From positions 1 to 64,000 of the forward strand of contig JBFXED010000013.1 of assembly GCA_050180485.1 (NCBI GenBank): a stretch of DNA of 64,000 bases, in the 5' to 3' direction. This DNA comes from CADEGL01 sp050180485. Its GTDB lineage: Bacteria > Pseudomonadota > Alphaproteobacteria > CADEGL01. The notes under the pieces were generated by a model, which was not told where the DNA came from, did no database searches, and saw only the letters and a program-made list of their open reading frames with translations. Shown here piece after piece: positions 56,312-63,308 of this stretch (its first letter is position 1; every line of letters starts with the position of its first letter). A program made the position numbers and the translations under genes.

Positions 56312-57229
56312 TCAGAGGAAGCGGTTGCGGCCCTGGGGCGCGTTGTCCACCAAGGGCATCAGGCCGCGGTTGCGCTGAACGATGAAACTGTTGTCGGCCG
56401 CACTCTCCGTCAGCTCGATACCGACACCGTAGGGCGCCGCGCCCTCGGCGATGTCGAGCACGTAGTGGCCATGACCGCCCGAGGTGCGGACACCGCGCGC
56501 GGACGCGCCGCACGGTTCGATATGCGCCTCGAACCGGTTGGCCATCGCGCCCTCCACCTCGATCCCGCAAATGCCGGGCGCCAGCAGCGCCTGCACCGTG
56601 AACCAGTTGGAGGGGTGGTTTCCCGCCACGTGAATGCCTCGGCTCATCACCGGAAAGCCGTCGAGGATGTCGCCCTCGATTTCGATCACATCGAAGCGAT
56701 TGCGGGCGATGGAAACAGTGCCAGACAGCTTTATGCCAGCGGGATTTTCCCCTCGTCGAACTCGAAGCCGAGCAACTCGAATTTCGGCACCAGTAAACGC
56801 GGGCTGCTCACCGCGAGGATAGTTATTATGAGGAGCGACGTGCATGGCCGCCTCATTTCCGTGGTAGTGGATTGAACAATCAAAAACTATTCGACTGTGA
56901 ATCACCGAATCGAAACGAATCCCATCGCCAGTTGAACCAGGTCGTATATCAATAACAACTCCCTCAAATTTCCAAAACGCGTTTGCGAGTGGCGGAATCA
57001 ATAACGTGGCCGAGCATTGAATCATATTCTGAGCAATGTTCGGTGGGTTATCTGACGTGCCCCCGACAACCCTTAACGCCAGGTTATGTTGAGCGGCGTA
57101 GTTGATTGCCTCCTGCAGACCTGACGTTTTCGAGTTCGAAATATCCAATAGTCCGGTTGATGGGGTGAGAACCTGCCATTCACTCGCTTCGCTCCGGGCG
57201 AAAAGAACTTCCGGATGGCCCGATCGCAT
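56312..57229 (-). CDS. Beta-helix (tailspike-like) protein, paralogue 2, mosaic composition
   Basis: A 305-residue paralogue of the protein at 55300-56235, sharing E-G/S-S-G-L-Q-E-A-I-N-Y-A-A, S-N-W-F-T-V-Q-A-L-L, F-x-A-H-I-E-P-x-G-A and the end N-R-F-L. The N-terminal part (about 56800-57229) is notably more AT rich than the C-terminal part, whereas paralogue 1 is uniformly GC rich. This suggests recombination inside the gene. It would be a receptor-binding or depolymerase subunit. It lies 130 bp from the plus-strand AT-rich genes. Confidence 0.65.
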   Translation of the reverse strand: MRSGHPEVLFARSEASEWQVLTPSTGLLDISNSKTSGLQEAINYAAQHNLALRVVGGTSDNPPNIAQNMIQCSATLLIPPLANAFWKFEGVVIDIRPGSTGDGIRFDSVIHSRIVFDCSIHYHGNEAAMHVAPHNNYPRGEQPAFTGAEIRVARLRVRRGENPAGIKLSGTVSIARNRFDVIEIEGDILDGFPVMSRGIHVAGNHPSNWFTVQALLAPGICGIEVEGAMANRFEAHIEPCGASARGVRTSGGHGHYVLDIAEGAAPYGVGIELTESAADNSFIVQRNRGLMPLVDNAPQGRNRFL

Positions 57230-57359
57230 TACCCGATCCTCTTCATAAGCGCCAAGTTCCGAATTATGGCCATAGCTATCGGATCGTCAAAAGCCACGCG
57301 CTATAAAGCGAATTCGAAAGCACTAGCACCAGGTTAGTCCGATGCTTTAATATATACGA

Positions 57360-57569
57360 ATGGACACTGAGCTAAAAATTCGGGCTTACAAATTGTTGCG
57401 TAAGCATCAATTCGTTTCTGAAGAAGAGTTCGATGATCTATTTAAAGAGCGCGACGGCAAGGTCTTCGGTCGCCTTTACGCTCACGAACCACTGATAGAA
57501 ATTGATGTAGAAGCTGGGACGATTTCCTTCGACGATTTCCCAGATGGAAAGTTCACCATTGCAGTTTGA
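57360..57569 (+). CDS. AT-rich moron gene 1, small protein of 69 residues
   Basis: MDTELKIRAYKLLRKHQFVS starts a 69-residue acidic protein with no known motif, ending D-D-F-P-D-G-K-F-T-I-A-V. It is on the opposite strand to phage genes. Its stop TGA overlaps the start ATG of the sulfotransferase gene (TGATG at 57567-57571), so translation is coupled. Composition is clearly more AT rich than the surroundings. Function is unknown; it may be an accessory of the sulfotransferase. Confidence 0.65.
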   Translation: MDTELKIRAYKLLRKHQFVSEEEFDDLFKERDGKVFGRLYAHEPLIEIDVEAGTISFDDFPDGKFTIAV

Positions 57570-58489
57570 TGGTTCCTGTTTTCATCCATCCTGGATTTAG
57601 CAATACGGGAACCTCTAGCCTCCAGATAAACCTATTCAGCAAGAGGGCCGACATTTTTTTTGTCGGCGAACCGTACAAGGAGCGCGGTGGCATTTTTACA
57701 GCTATACGCTCCCTCGAAGATATGAACTTCGACGGCACAAAAATTCAGCGGCTTTCGGACAAGCAAATATTTGATCGCGCAGACGGGCGTCCAATTGTCA
57801 TTTCGGACGAAACCCTTACTGAAGCTCCCCAACTCTTCTTCCGACAGTTCGTTATGCCGCGCGATGTAATTGCGATGCGGCTTAAGATGCTATTTCCAGA
57901 AGCTAAGATTATCTTCACGATAAGAGAGCAACGGACTCGAATTGCCTCAATGTATCTCAATCTAAAACGCAACTATGCGAAATTTTCCAACATGCCCATA
58001 CCACCGTTTGATGAGTGGTTTGACGCGATGATTTCTCAGGTGCGAAGCGAATATCTTCATAACCTAGACTACACTTCGACAATAGATCTCTATTGTAGCC
58101 TATTCGGAGAACGAAACGTTCACATCCTTCCTATCGAATTGCCTACTCAAGCTTATTATGCGCGCTTGTGCGCCTTTATGGGATTGACTCTCGATGCCTC
58201 TGTCATACCGATGCTTTCCGAGCGTCAAAACAGACGCCTTACTATCGTCGAAGACGCGTTGCTTGACTCACGAGGTAACAAAATCGACGTCATCCTTGAA
58301 CATCTAAAGAAAAAGTTGGGCTCGGAAGCGGTTGAAGCTGCTATCAAAGACGCACCCCCGGCATACCCCGAACTAAGTAAATCCCGGCAGGACAAGATTG
58401 TGTCCGTGGTCTGTAGAGGCAACAGAACAATATCTGAGCAATTTAAACTTGATCTTGCCAAGTTAGGTTACGCGGTCATGGAGCGGTGA
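57569..58489 (+). CDS. Sulfotransferase family protein in the AT-rich moron
   Basis: A 306-residue protein. The N-terminal motif H-P-G-F-S-N-T-G-T-S-S-L-Q matches the PAPS-binding loop of sulfotransferases, and I-I-F-T-I-R-E-Q-R-T-R-I-A-S-M-Y is the usual R-x-x-x-x-R-x-x-S-x-Y loop for the 3'-phosphate. It probably sulfates a surface polysaccharide or lipid. It is AT rich and plus-strand, coupled to the small gene before it, and overlaps the minus-strand fibre gene end by 14 bp. It fits a phage moron that alters the host surface. Confidence 0.75.
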   Translation: MVPVFIHPGFSNTGTSSLQINLFSKRADIFFVGEPYKERGGIFTAIRSLEDMNFDGTKIQRLSDKQIFDRADGRPIVISDETLTEAPQLFFRQFVMPRDVIAMRLKMLFPEAKIIFTIREQRTRIASMYLNLKRNYAKFSNMPIPPFDEWFDAMISQVRSEYLHNLDYTSTIDLYCSLFGERNVHILPIELPTQAYYARLCAFMGLTLDASVIPMLSERQNRRLTIVEDALLDSRGNKIDVILEHLKKKLGSEAVEAAIKDAPPAYPELSKSRQDKIVSVVCRGNRTISEQFKLDLAKLGYAVMER

Positions 58490-59777
58490 GAGTTAAAACT
58501 ATTTCATCTGATAATCTTGAGGGCCAATAAGTCACTCTTTCTAGCCAACCATTGTGAGGAAGGGTCGAATCATCGCCTGTTAGCTTTAAGTTTGTTAGCC
58601 CAATGGGGACCGCTCCAAGAGAATCTGTTATCATTTCGCCGGCGCTTAGGCTTGCCGCATAGTCATTGAGCGCCCACGCCATAGCTGACCGAAATTGCTC
58701 GTTTGCAGTCGCAGTGTTTGAGGATGTGGAATTAACCACAGTTTCACCTGAAGTTGTCACAACTTGACCTAGGGTGCGCCCTGAACGCAGGCGAAGATTG
58801 ATTTGGTTGTTCGTAGTTCCATCGCTAAAGGTAATGCCTCCAGCAAAGCCGATCAGCCGACCGCACCACAATAAGGTGCCCGCGTTGGAGTTGAAGGCAT
58901 AACCCGAAGTGGCAACGTTAGCTGATTCAGCCACTCGCGTCGTCGGCGCACTCATCGTCTTGATGTAGCTTGTCGGGAACGCGCCGGCTTCGAGCTGCGC
59001 ACCCCAGTAAAACAGGCCGCTGCCGACGGTACCGACGTAGGTTCCGCGCGTGTTGTCCGCCGGATTGCAGATTCCCAGGTCAAATCGGCCATCCGAACCC
59101 GCATTCGGCGTGAAGACACACCAAACCCGATACCAGCCGTTCGGCCACGCCTCGATCTCCGCGGATGCGACAATGCCGGTCAGCGATCCGACCGTTCCCG
59201 TCGCGAGATCGAAGACGAACGAACCGGCGAAGCCCGACCCATCGCCGTGATAGATGTCGACGAAGCCGCTGCTCCGCTCGTCCGCTTTCGTCCAAAAGCT
59301 GACGGTGTGCGCCACGTTCGTCACCGTCATGCTGAACCCGGCGGCGATGCGGTGGAAGGAATTGTCGACGGTTTCTTCAAGCTTATCGGCGGTCGCCGCG
59401 CCATCGGGCGCCACGGCTTGGTTCACGTTGACCGTGACGTGTTCGGGCGTCCACGGCGACGTGGCGAGCGTTTCGCTTTCAAGGCAGATGTTCGTTCGCT
59501 CGCCCTCCACCAGCAGGCCGCGCCGCGCGCCCGTCAGCGGATGATGGTCGAAGCGCGGCGCGTCGGCCGCCACGGTCTCGATCAGGCCCGATGCGTTGAC
59601 GCGCGCGGCCGTGCTGGCGCGCGCGAAGGAAATCGGCGGCAGGCCGGGATAGTGGAGGCTGGGCCTGCCCACGAAATCGAGATCGAGCACGGGCGGCGCG
59701 GGCAGTGCCAAGGGCGACGCGCCGCGCAGGCGGTCGTTCGCGGCCACCGAAGCGGGACGGAGCAAGGGCTGAAGCAT
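58476..59777 (-). CDS. Phage tail fibre protein with lectin-like fold, mosaic composition
   Basis: A 433-residue protein. The N-terminal 90 residues (P-P-V-L-D-L-D-F, then G-L-P-P-I-S-F-A-R-A-S-T-A and G-R-R-G-L-L-V-E-G-E-R-T-N) are a known phage head-spike-type fibre pattern. The next 300 residues contain repeated carbohydrate-binding-like strands (W-Y-R-V-W-C-V-F-T, F-Y-W-G-A-Q-L-E-A-G-A-F-P-T-S-Y-I). Composition is GC rich over the first part (59777 to about 58940) and AT rich after it, the boundary being inside the coding region. The tip has probably been exchanged by recombination. It lies 127 bp downstream of the 92-residue protein gene. Confidence 0.72.
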   Translation of the reverse strand: MLQPLLRPASVAANDRLRGASPLALPAPPVLDLDFVGRPSLHYPGLPPISFARASTAARVNASGLIETVAADAPRFDHHPLTGARRGLLVEGERTNICLESETLATSPWTPEHVTVNVNQAVAPDGAATADKLEETVDNSFHRIAAGFSMTVTNVAHTVSFWTKADERSSGFVDIYHGDGSGFAGSFVFDLATGTVGSLTGIVASAEIEAWPNGWYRVWCVFTPNAGSDGRFDLGICNPADNTRGTYVGTVGSGLFYWGAQLEAGAFPTSYIKTMSAPTTRVAESANVATSGYAFNSNAGTLLWCGRLIGFAGGITFSDGTTNNQINLRLRSGRTLGQVVTTSGETVVNSTSSNTATANEQFRSAMAWALNDYAASLSAGEMITDSLGAVPIGLTNLKLTGDDSTLPHNGWLERVTYWPSRLSDEIVLTLTAP

Positions 59778-59848
59778 GGGGCACCTTCAGGAAAGCCTGG
59801 GCACGGGCGATGACCTTGATCGCCTTCGGCGCTCAAGCCTTCGACGGG

Positions 59849-59871
59849 TTTGACCTTCGAAGAAGGTCAAA
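59849..59871. repeat. Perfect palindrome between phage genes
   Basis: TTTGACCTTC and its complement GAAGGTCAAA (59849-59858 and 59862-59871) are separated by GAA. Nearby sequence carries CTTCGACGGG as in the REP-like elements. It could be a terminator or repeat element. Confidence 0.7.
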
Positions 59872-59904
59872 GGACGAGGCGGTTTTTCAATCGAAGAACG
59901 CCGC

Positions 59905-60183
59905 CTATTGGCTCAACCGTCCCGCCACCGTGCCGGAGGTGTAACCGCCGGTCTTGACGCCGAAGCGGTAGAGCACGCCGCGCTCGGGCTCGTTGCCCAC
60001 CAGCTCGGCATTGGCCGAGAGCGCCTGCACGTCGAGCCAGGTGGCGCCGCCGTCGAAGCTGCGCTGCAGGTGCACGGTCGCGCTCCATGTGCCCGAGAGC
60101 GAGAAGTTGTAGGCGCCGTGCAACGCGGCCGGCGCGGCGAAGCTGTTCTCGGCGGCGATCGACGCCGTGGTCTTGGCGATCAT
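59905..60183 (-). CDS. Small phage structural protein, 92 residues
   Basis: Encodes MIAKTTASIAAENSFAAPAA followed by a beta-rich region with W-S-A-T-V-H-L-Q-R-S-F-D-G-G-A-T-W and R-F-G-V-K-T-G-G-Y-T-S-G. This pattern of strands is common in small proteins lying between terminase and fibre genes of podoviruses. Function is unknown. It starts 2 bp after the stop of the 67-residue gene. Confidence 0.6.
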   Translation of the reverse strand: MIAKTTASIAAENSFAAPAALHGAYNFSLSGTWSATVHLQRSFDGGATWLDVQALSANAELVGNEPERGVLYRFGVKTGGYTSGTVAGRLSQ

Positions 60184-60185
60184 GC

Positions 60186-60389
60186 TTATTCTCCCAACAG
60201 GGTCTTGCGGACGGCGGGCGCGGGCGAAGTATCGCCCTCCCCGCCCGTGAGGATGGTCGAGGCGCGGCCGCGCGCCTGGCGGGCGGCCAGGATCTGGCGC
60301 CGGCGCGCCTCCTCCACCGCCGGGTCGTCGCGACTGGGCGCGGGCGGCGGCGGCGGCAGGCTCGGCGGCGACGGGGCGAAGAAACTCAT
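60186..60389 (-). CDS. Small phage protein with A-S-T-I-L-T-G motif
   Basis: A 67-residue protein with a proline-rich N-terminus (FAPSPPSLPPPPPAPS) and a charged helix followed by R-A-S-T-I-L-T-G-G-E-G-D. This last motif recurs in short proteins encoded next to terminase or portal genes in podophages. Role unknown. It lies between the REP-like element after the terminase and the 92-residue gene. Confidence 0.6.
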   Translation of the reverse strand: MSFFAPSPPSLPPPPPAPSRDDPAVEEARRRQILAARQARGRASTILTGGEGDTSPAPAVRKTLLGE

Positions 60390-60411
60390 GGGTGGCTCCC
60401 AAGAAAAGGCG

Positions 60412-60487
60412 CCTCACCCTGAGCAAGTCGAAGGGTGAGGTCCGTTGATGATGGTGGCCTCGCGCTTCGACGGGCTCAGCACGAGGG
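60412..60487. repeat. REP-like palindromic elements, double copy
   Basis: CCTCACCCT / AGGGTGAGG (60412-60420 with 60432-60440) is followed by a related imperfect palindrome (60459-60487) ending in a T run on the plus strand. It belongs to the same family as the elements at 52.9-53.0 kb, and it lies 12 bp from the terminase stop codon. Confidence 0.75.
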
Positions 60488-60498
60488 CTTTTTTTCCG

Positions 60499-61806
60499 CT
60501 ATTCCATCGCGTCGTAATCGCCTTCGGCCATGGAAGGGCGAGAGGCAAAGATGTCGTAGTCGCCGAAGGCCGCGCGTTGCAGCGCGGGGCGGTCGCGCGC
60601 CTCGCGCAAACCCATGGCGGCGGTGCGCGCGGCGTCGGCGCCGTGGCTGGCCCAATCGTGCAAGGGCCGCGCGCGGAACAGGCCGAGCCGCTCGTCCCAG
60701 GCGCGGCGATAGGCGCGCAGGGCTTCGAGTCCGCGCGCGCATTTGGCGGCGTCGAACCAGGCGCGCGGGATGAGGGCGCGCAGCGCCTGGATGCCGTCGT
60801 CCACCGCGTGGCGCGCGACGATGCGCCCGCGGATGCCGAGGGAGGCCAGCATTTCGATGCGCGTGCGCCCGGTGCCGAGTTCCCGCGCCGCCGCGTCGTG
60901 CGGCAGAAGATGCTCGCCATAGACATAGGGCTTGGCGCCCAAGACACGCGCGTAATGGTCGAGCCCGACGCCCGCGCTTTCGTGATAGTCGATCCAGCGC
61001 AGCTCGCGCCCCGCCTGCTGGACGAACCAGATGGCGGTCGAATCGCCGATGCCCAGATCCCATGCGGTGTGCACGGGCAGCGCCGGCTCCCACGGCACGT
61101 TGCCGATACGGTTCTCGCGCTCGGCGTCGGCCAGAAGCTTCGCGTAATAGGCGCCGACGATGCCGGCGGCGAAGGAGCACTCGAACTCCTGCGCGAACTC
61201 GTCTTCGTCCATGTCGCGGCGCGCGGCTTCCAGCTCGCCGGGCGGGATGACGCCCGTCTCGGACGCGCGGCGCAGCGCGGCGAACCAGTCGCCGTCGCCC
61301 GCCGCCATCTTGGCCGTGGCGTCCTGGTAGAGATCGTGGAAGGCGTTGCGTCCCTTGGGCGTGCCGATGAAGAGGGCCGATCCTTCGCGGTCGGACAAGG
61401 CCGGCCGCACCACCTGGCTCCAGGCCGTGGGCCGCATCTGGCCGTATTCGTCGAGCACCACGCCGTCGAGATAGAGGCCGCGCAGCGCGTCCGGGTTGTC
61501 GGCGCCGTCGACGAACAGGCGCCGCCCGCCCCACAGATCGATGCGCAGCTCGCCCTCGTGCACCGTGCGCTCGGGTATGCCGGCGGTGAATCGCTTCATA
61601 TAGTCCCACGCCACGCGCTTGGCCTGCTTGCGCAGCGGCGCGAGATAGGCGTGGCGCGGTTCCGGCCGCGCGCAATGGACGGAATCCGCGATCAGTTCGT
61701 TAACCGCCAAGACCGTCTTGCCGAAGCGACGGTGGCAGACCAGGACCGAAAAGCGCTTCAGCGCCGAATGGAGCGCCGCCTGGTGCGGCCGTGCCTCATA
61801 CGCCAC
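60499..61806 (-). CDS. Terminase large subunit
   Basis: A 435-residue packaging motor and nuclease. The Walker A-like loop C-H-R-R-F-G-K-T is at 24-31, the Walker B end D119-E120 lies in G-V-V-L-D-E-Y-G-Q-M, and the nuclease domain begins with the metal-binding Asp250 in T-A-W-D-L-G-I-G-D-S-T-A. It would drive DNA into the procapsid through the portal. It overlaps the small-subunit gene by 11 bp. The domains are complete, which argues against simple decay of the element. Confidence 0.9.
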   Translation of the reverse strand: MAYEARPHQAALHSALKRFSVLVCHRRFGKTVLAVNELIADSVHCARPEPRHAYLAPLRKQAKRVAWDYMKRFTAGIPERTVHEGELRIDLWGGRRLFVDGADNPDALRGLYLDGVVLDEYGQMRPTAWSQVVRPALSDREGSALFIGTPKGRNAFHDLYQDATAKMAAGDGDWFAALRRASETGVIPPGELEAARRDMDEDEFAQEFECSFAAGIVGAYYAKLLADAERENRIGNVPWEPALPVHTAWDLGIGDSTAIWFVQQAGRELRWIDYHESAGVGLDHYARVLGAKPYVYGEHLLPHDAAARELGTGRTRIEMLASLGIRGRIVARHAVDDGIQALRALIPRAWFDAAKCARGLEALRAYRRAWDERLGLFRARPLHDWASHGADAARTAAMGLREARDRPALQRAAFGDYDIFASRPSMAEGDYDAME

Positions 61807-62206
61807 CGGACTTCTTGAACGGGCTGCGCGGCACGTTGGAGATCACGACCACGTTCCGCCGCGCCGCCTTCTTTTTCCCGCCCTTCGCCGCCGCGTCCGT
61901 TTCGATCTTGCCCCAGCCGCGATCGAGGAAAAGCTGGGACGCCGCGACCCGCACGGATGCGGGCGCGTTCTCGTCGGCGATGATGCGGGCCAGGGCATGG
62001 ACGACCGCGATGCTCTTGCGGCGAAAGAGCCGACGGATCTCGCGCTTGCCCGACCGTCCTTCCAGCGCGCGGTGCATCGCGTGCGTGCCGTGCTGGCCGC
62101 CCAGACAGCCCGACTGCCCCTTCTTCCATCCATGAACCGAAGGATCGGGATGATCCGCCTTGGTCCAGGGCTGTGAGGCGCGCGACAGCTTTTTATCGTC
62201 ACCCAT
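61796..62206 (-). CDS. Terminase small subunit-like protein
   Basis: A 136-residue basic protein. The G-W-K-K-G-Q-S-G-C-L-G-G region resembles the DUF5681-type start found upstream of terminase large subunits; a helical region with A-S-V-R-V-A-A-S-Q-L-F-L-D-R-G-W-G is typical of the small-subunit DNA-binding part. Lys-rich C-terminus. It overlaps the terminase large gene by 11 bp and is the first gene of the phage set. The gap on its upstream side holds no repressor or integrase. Confidence 0.7.
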   Translation of the reverse strand: MGDDKKLSRASQPWTKADHPDPSVHGWKKGQSGCLGGQHGTHAMHRALEGRSGKREIRRLFRRKSIAVVHALARIIADENAPASVRVAASQLFLDRGWGKIETDAAAKGGKKKAARRNVVVISNVPRSPFKKSGGV

Positions 62207-62314
62207 AAAACCTCTGCATTTTGTAATTACCCAGGCTTTCCACCCCCAACATCCTGATGGTCTTGACTCAAGTTCTCTATTTGTTCTCCGCTACATCCTC
62301 CACCAGGAGGCACC

Positions 62315-62833
62315 ATGTTCCCCGACACCATTCGCAAGAATTTGATGTTCGATCTCAACTACGCGCTGCGCCACCGCTGCACCGGCCTGAAATGGCAGAG
62401 GAACGATCCGTGCTCGGAAATCGCTGCCGAGACACTCGTGCAGCACCTCGAAGGGTCCAACTACATCGTCATCCGGGGTCCGTCGGGTAAGACCGCCACC
62501 ACGCCGGGGCCAACCATCGAGTTTCAAAAAGCGCATCAAGCGCTGCGCGAGCGCTATTTGAAACGGACCAACGACGCTGTCTCCGACGGCCTCGGTCCCG
62601 AAGACGCGCGCGCGTTTGGAGAAACAATGATTTCCGATCTGCGCGGAGAAGAACTGTTTCGCCCGTTCTCGGAAGCCGACTTCAAGCGCGAACTGGTCGA
62701 TTTTGGCGCAATGCTTCTTGAGCTCTCGCACTATAGGTCACGCAAGAACGATCCGGCGGCGGCACTGGCGTTCGAAAACATCTGGCACGTTCTTTACCAC
62801 TACAAAAAAAAGGAAGCGCCGCCGCACGCGTGA
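62315..62833 (+). CDS. Hypothetical protein, 172 residues
   Basis: Begins MFPDTIRKNLMFDLNYALRH and is divergent from the terminase genes. A mixed helical protein with no membrane segment or recognised motif. ACCAGGAGGCACC ahead of the ATG gives a good ribosome site. Composition is close to the chromosomal average, so it may be a host gene at the edge of the element. Confidence 0.65.
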   Translation: MFPDTIRKNLMFDLNYALRHRCTGLKWQRNDPCSEIAAETLVQHLEGSNYIVIRGPSGKTATTPGPTIEFQKAHQALRERYLKRTNDAVSDGLGPEDARAFGETMISDLRGEELFRPFSEADFKRELVDFGAMLLELSHYRSRKNDPAAALAFENIWHVLYHYKKKEAPPHA

Positions 62834-63308
62834 TGCCGTCGACGCGTTCACACCACGCGATGGAGCACCACCATGGCGGCAATCGAAAGAATTTCGCAGG
62901 CGCGATTTCGCCGAGCGGATGCAGTGCCGGTCATGACGACCTCGATGTTGATGAGGGAAACGCCGCTCGGATGTACGGGCACGCATCCGTTTCAGAGCGC
63001 CGTGTGCAAGCGCAAATGGGATTGATCCAACAGCCTTGATCTTCGGGTCGAGAGAGAAAACCCGCGCCGGGCGTAAACCCATTTCTCACTGTTGAAAATA
63101 ATCCTATTTCAAATCGGATTCGGGGGGCAAGCAGAAAATGGGATTTCTCCCAAATTATTTTCCCCCAGATTTTTCGCATTCCGCCGGCCAGTTCGCTCAT
63201 CGGCGTCACCTTGCAATGCAGGGATATCCCGCATTCCGCGCGCGGCCGTTTCCCGCTATGGAAAACGACAGGCCGCTTTCCGCGGGAAAACCGGACAACG
63301 AGGATGTC
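62834..63308. other. 475-bp stretch without a convincing gene, upstream of the transporter
   Basis: A 50-codon frame (62873-63025) exists but has a poor ribosome site and no recognisable product. The region at about 63080-63175 is AT rich, with an AAAATAAT / ATTATTTT inverted pair (63087-63094 and 63164-63171), and probably carries the promoter of the formate/nitrite transporter gene. No riboswitch was recognised. Confidence 0.45.

Larger units (their letters stand above)
9474..62206 (-). mobile_element. Dispersed podovirus-derived virion gene set (domesticated or GTA-like element)
   Basis: Within this span all recognisable phage genes are on the minus strand and keep podoviral order from right to left: terminase small, terminase large, two small proteins, tail fibre, two beta-helix proteins, portal, Bbp19-like, scaffold, GH108 muralytic enzyme, capsid, structural proteins, tail tubular A, large tail protein, Gp13-like GNAT, internal protein, tail fibre, small proteins, lysozyme and GTA-type holin. 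They are separated into five blocks by cellular genes, the largest gap being 21 kb. No integrase, repressor, excisionase or replication genes are seen. Frames are intact and mostly of host-like composition. The boundaries given are those of the outermost phage genes, not proven attachment sites. Confidence 0.7.

Noticed and set aside
62873..63025. A 50-codon frame before the formate/nitrite transporter
   Set aside because: Weak ribosome site, no motif and ordinary chance length in GC-rich DNA.
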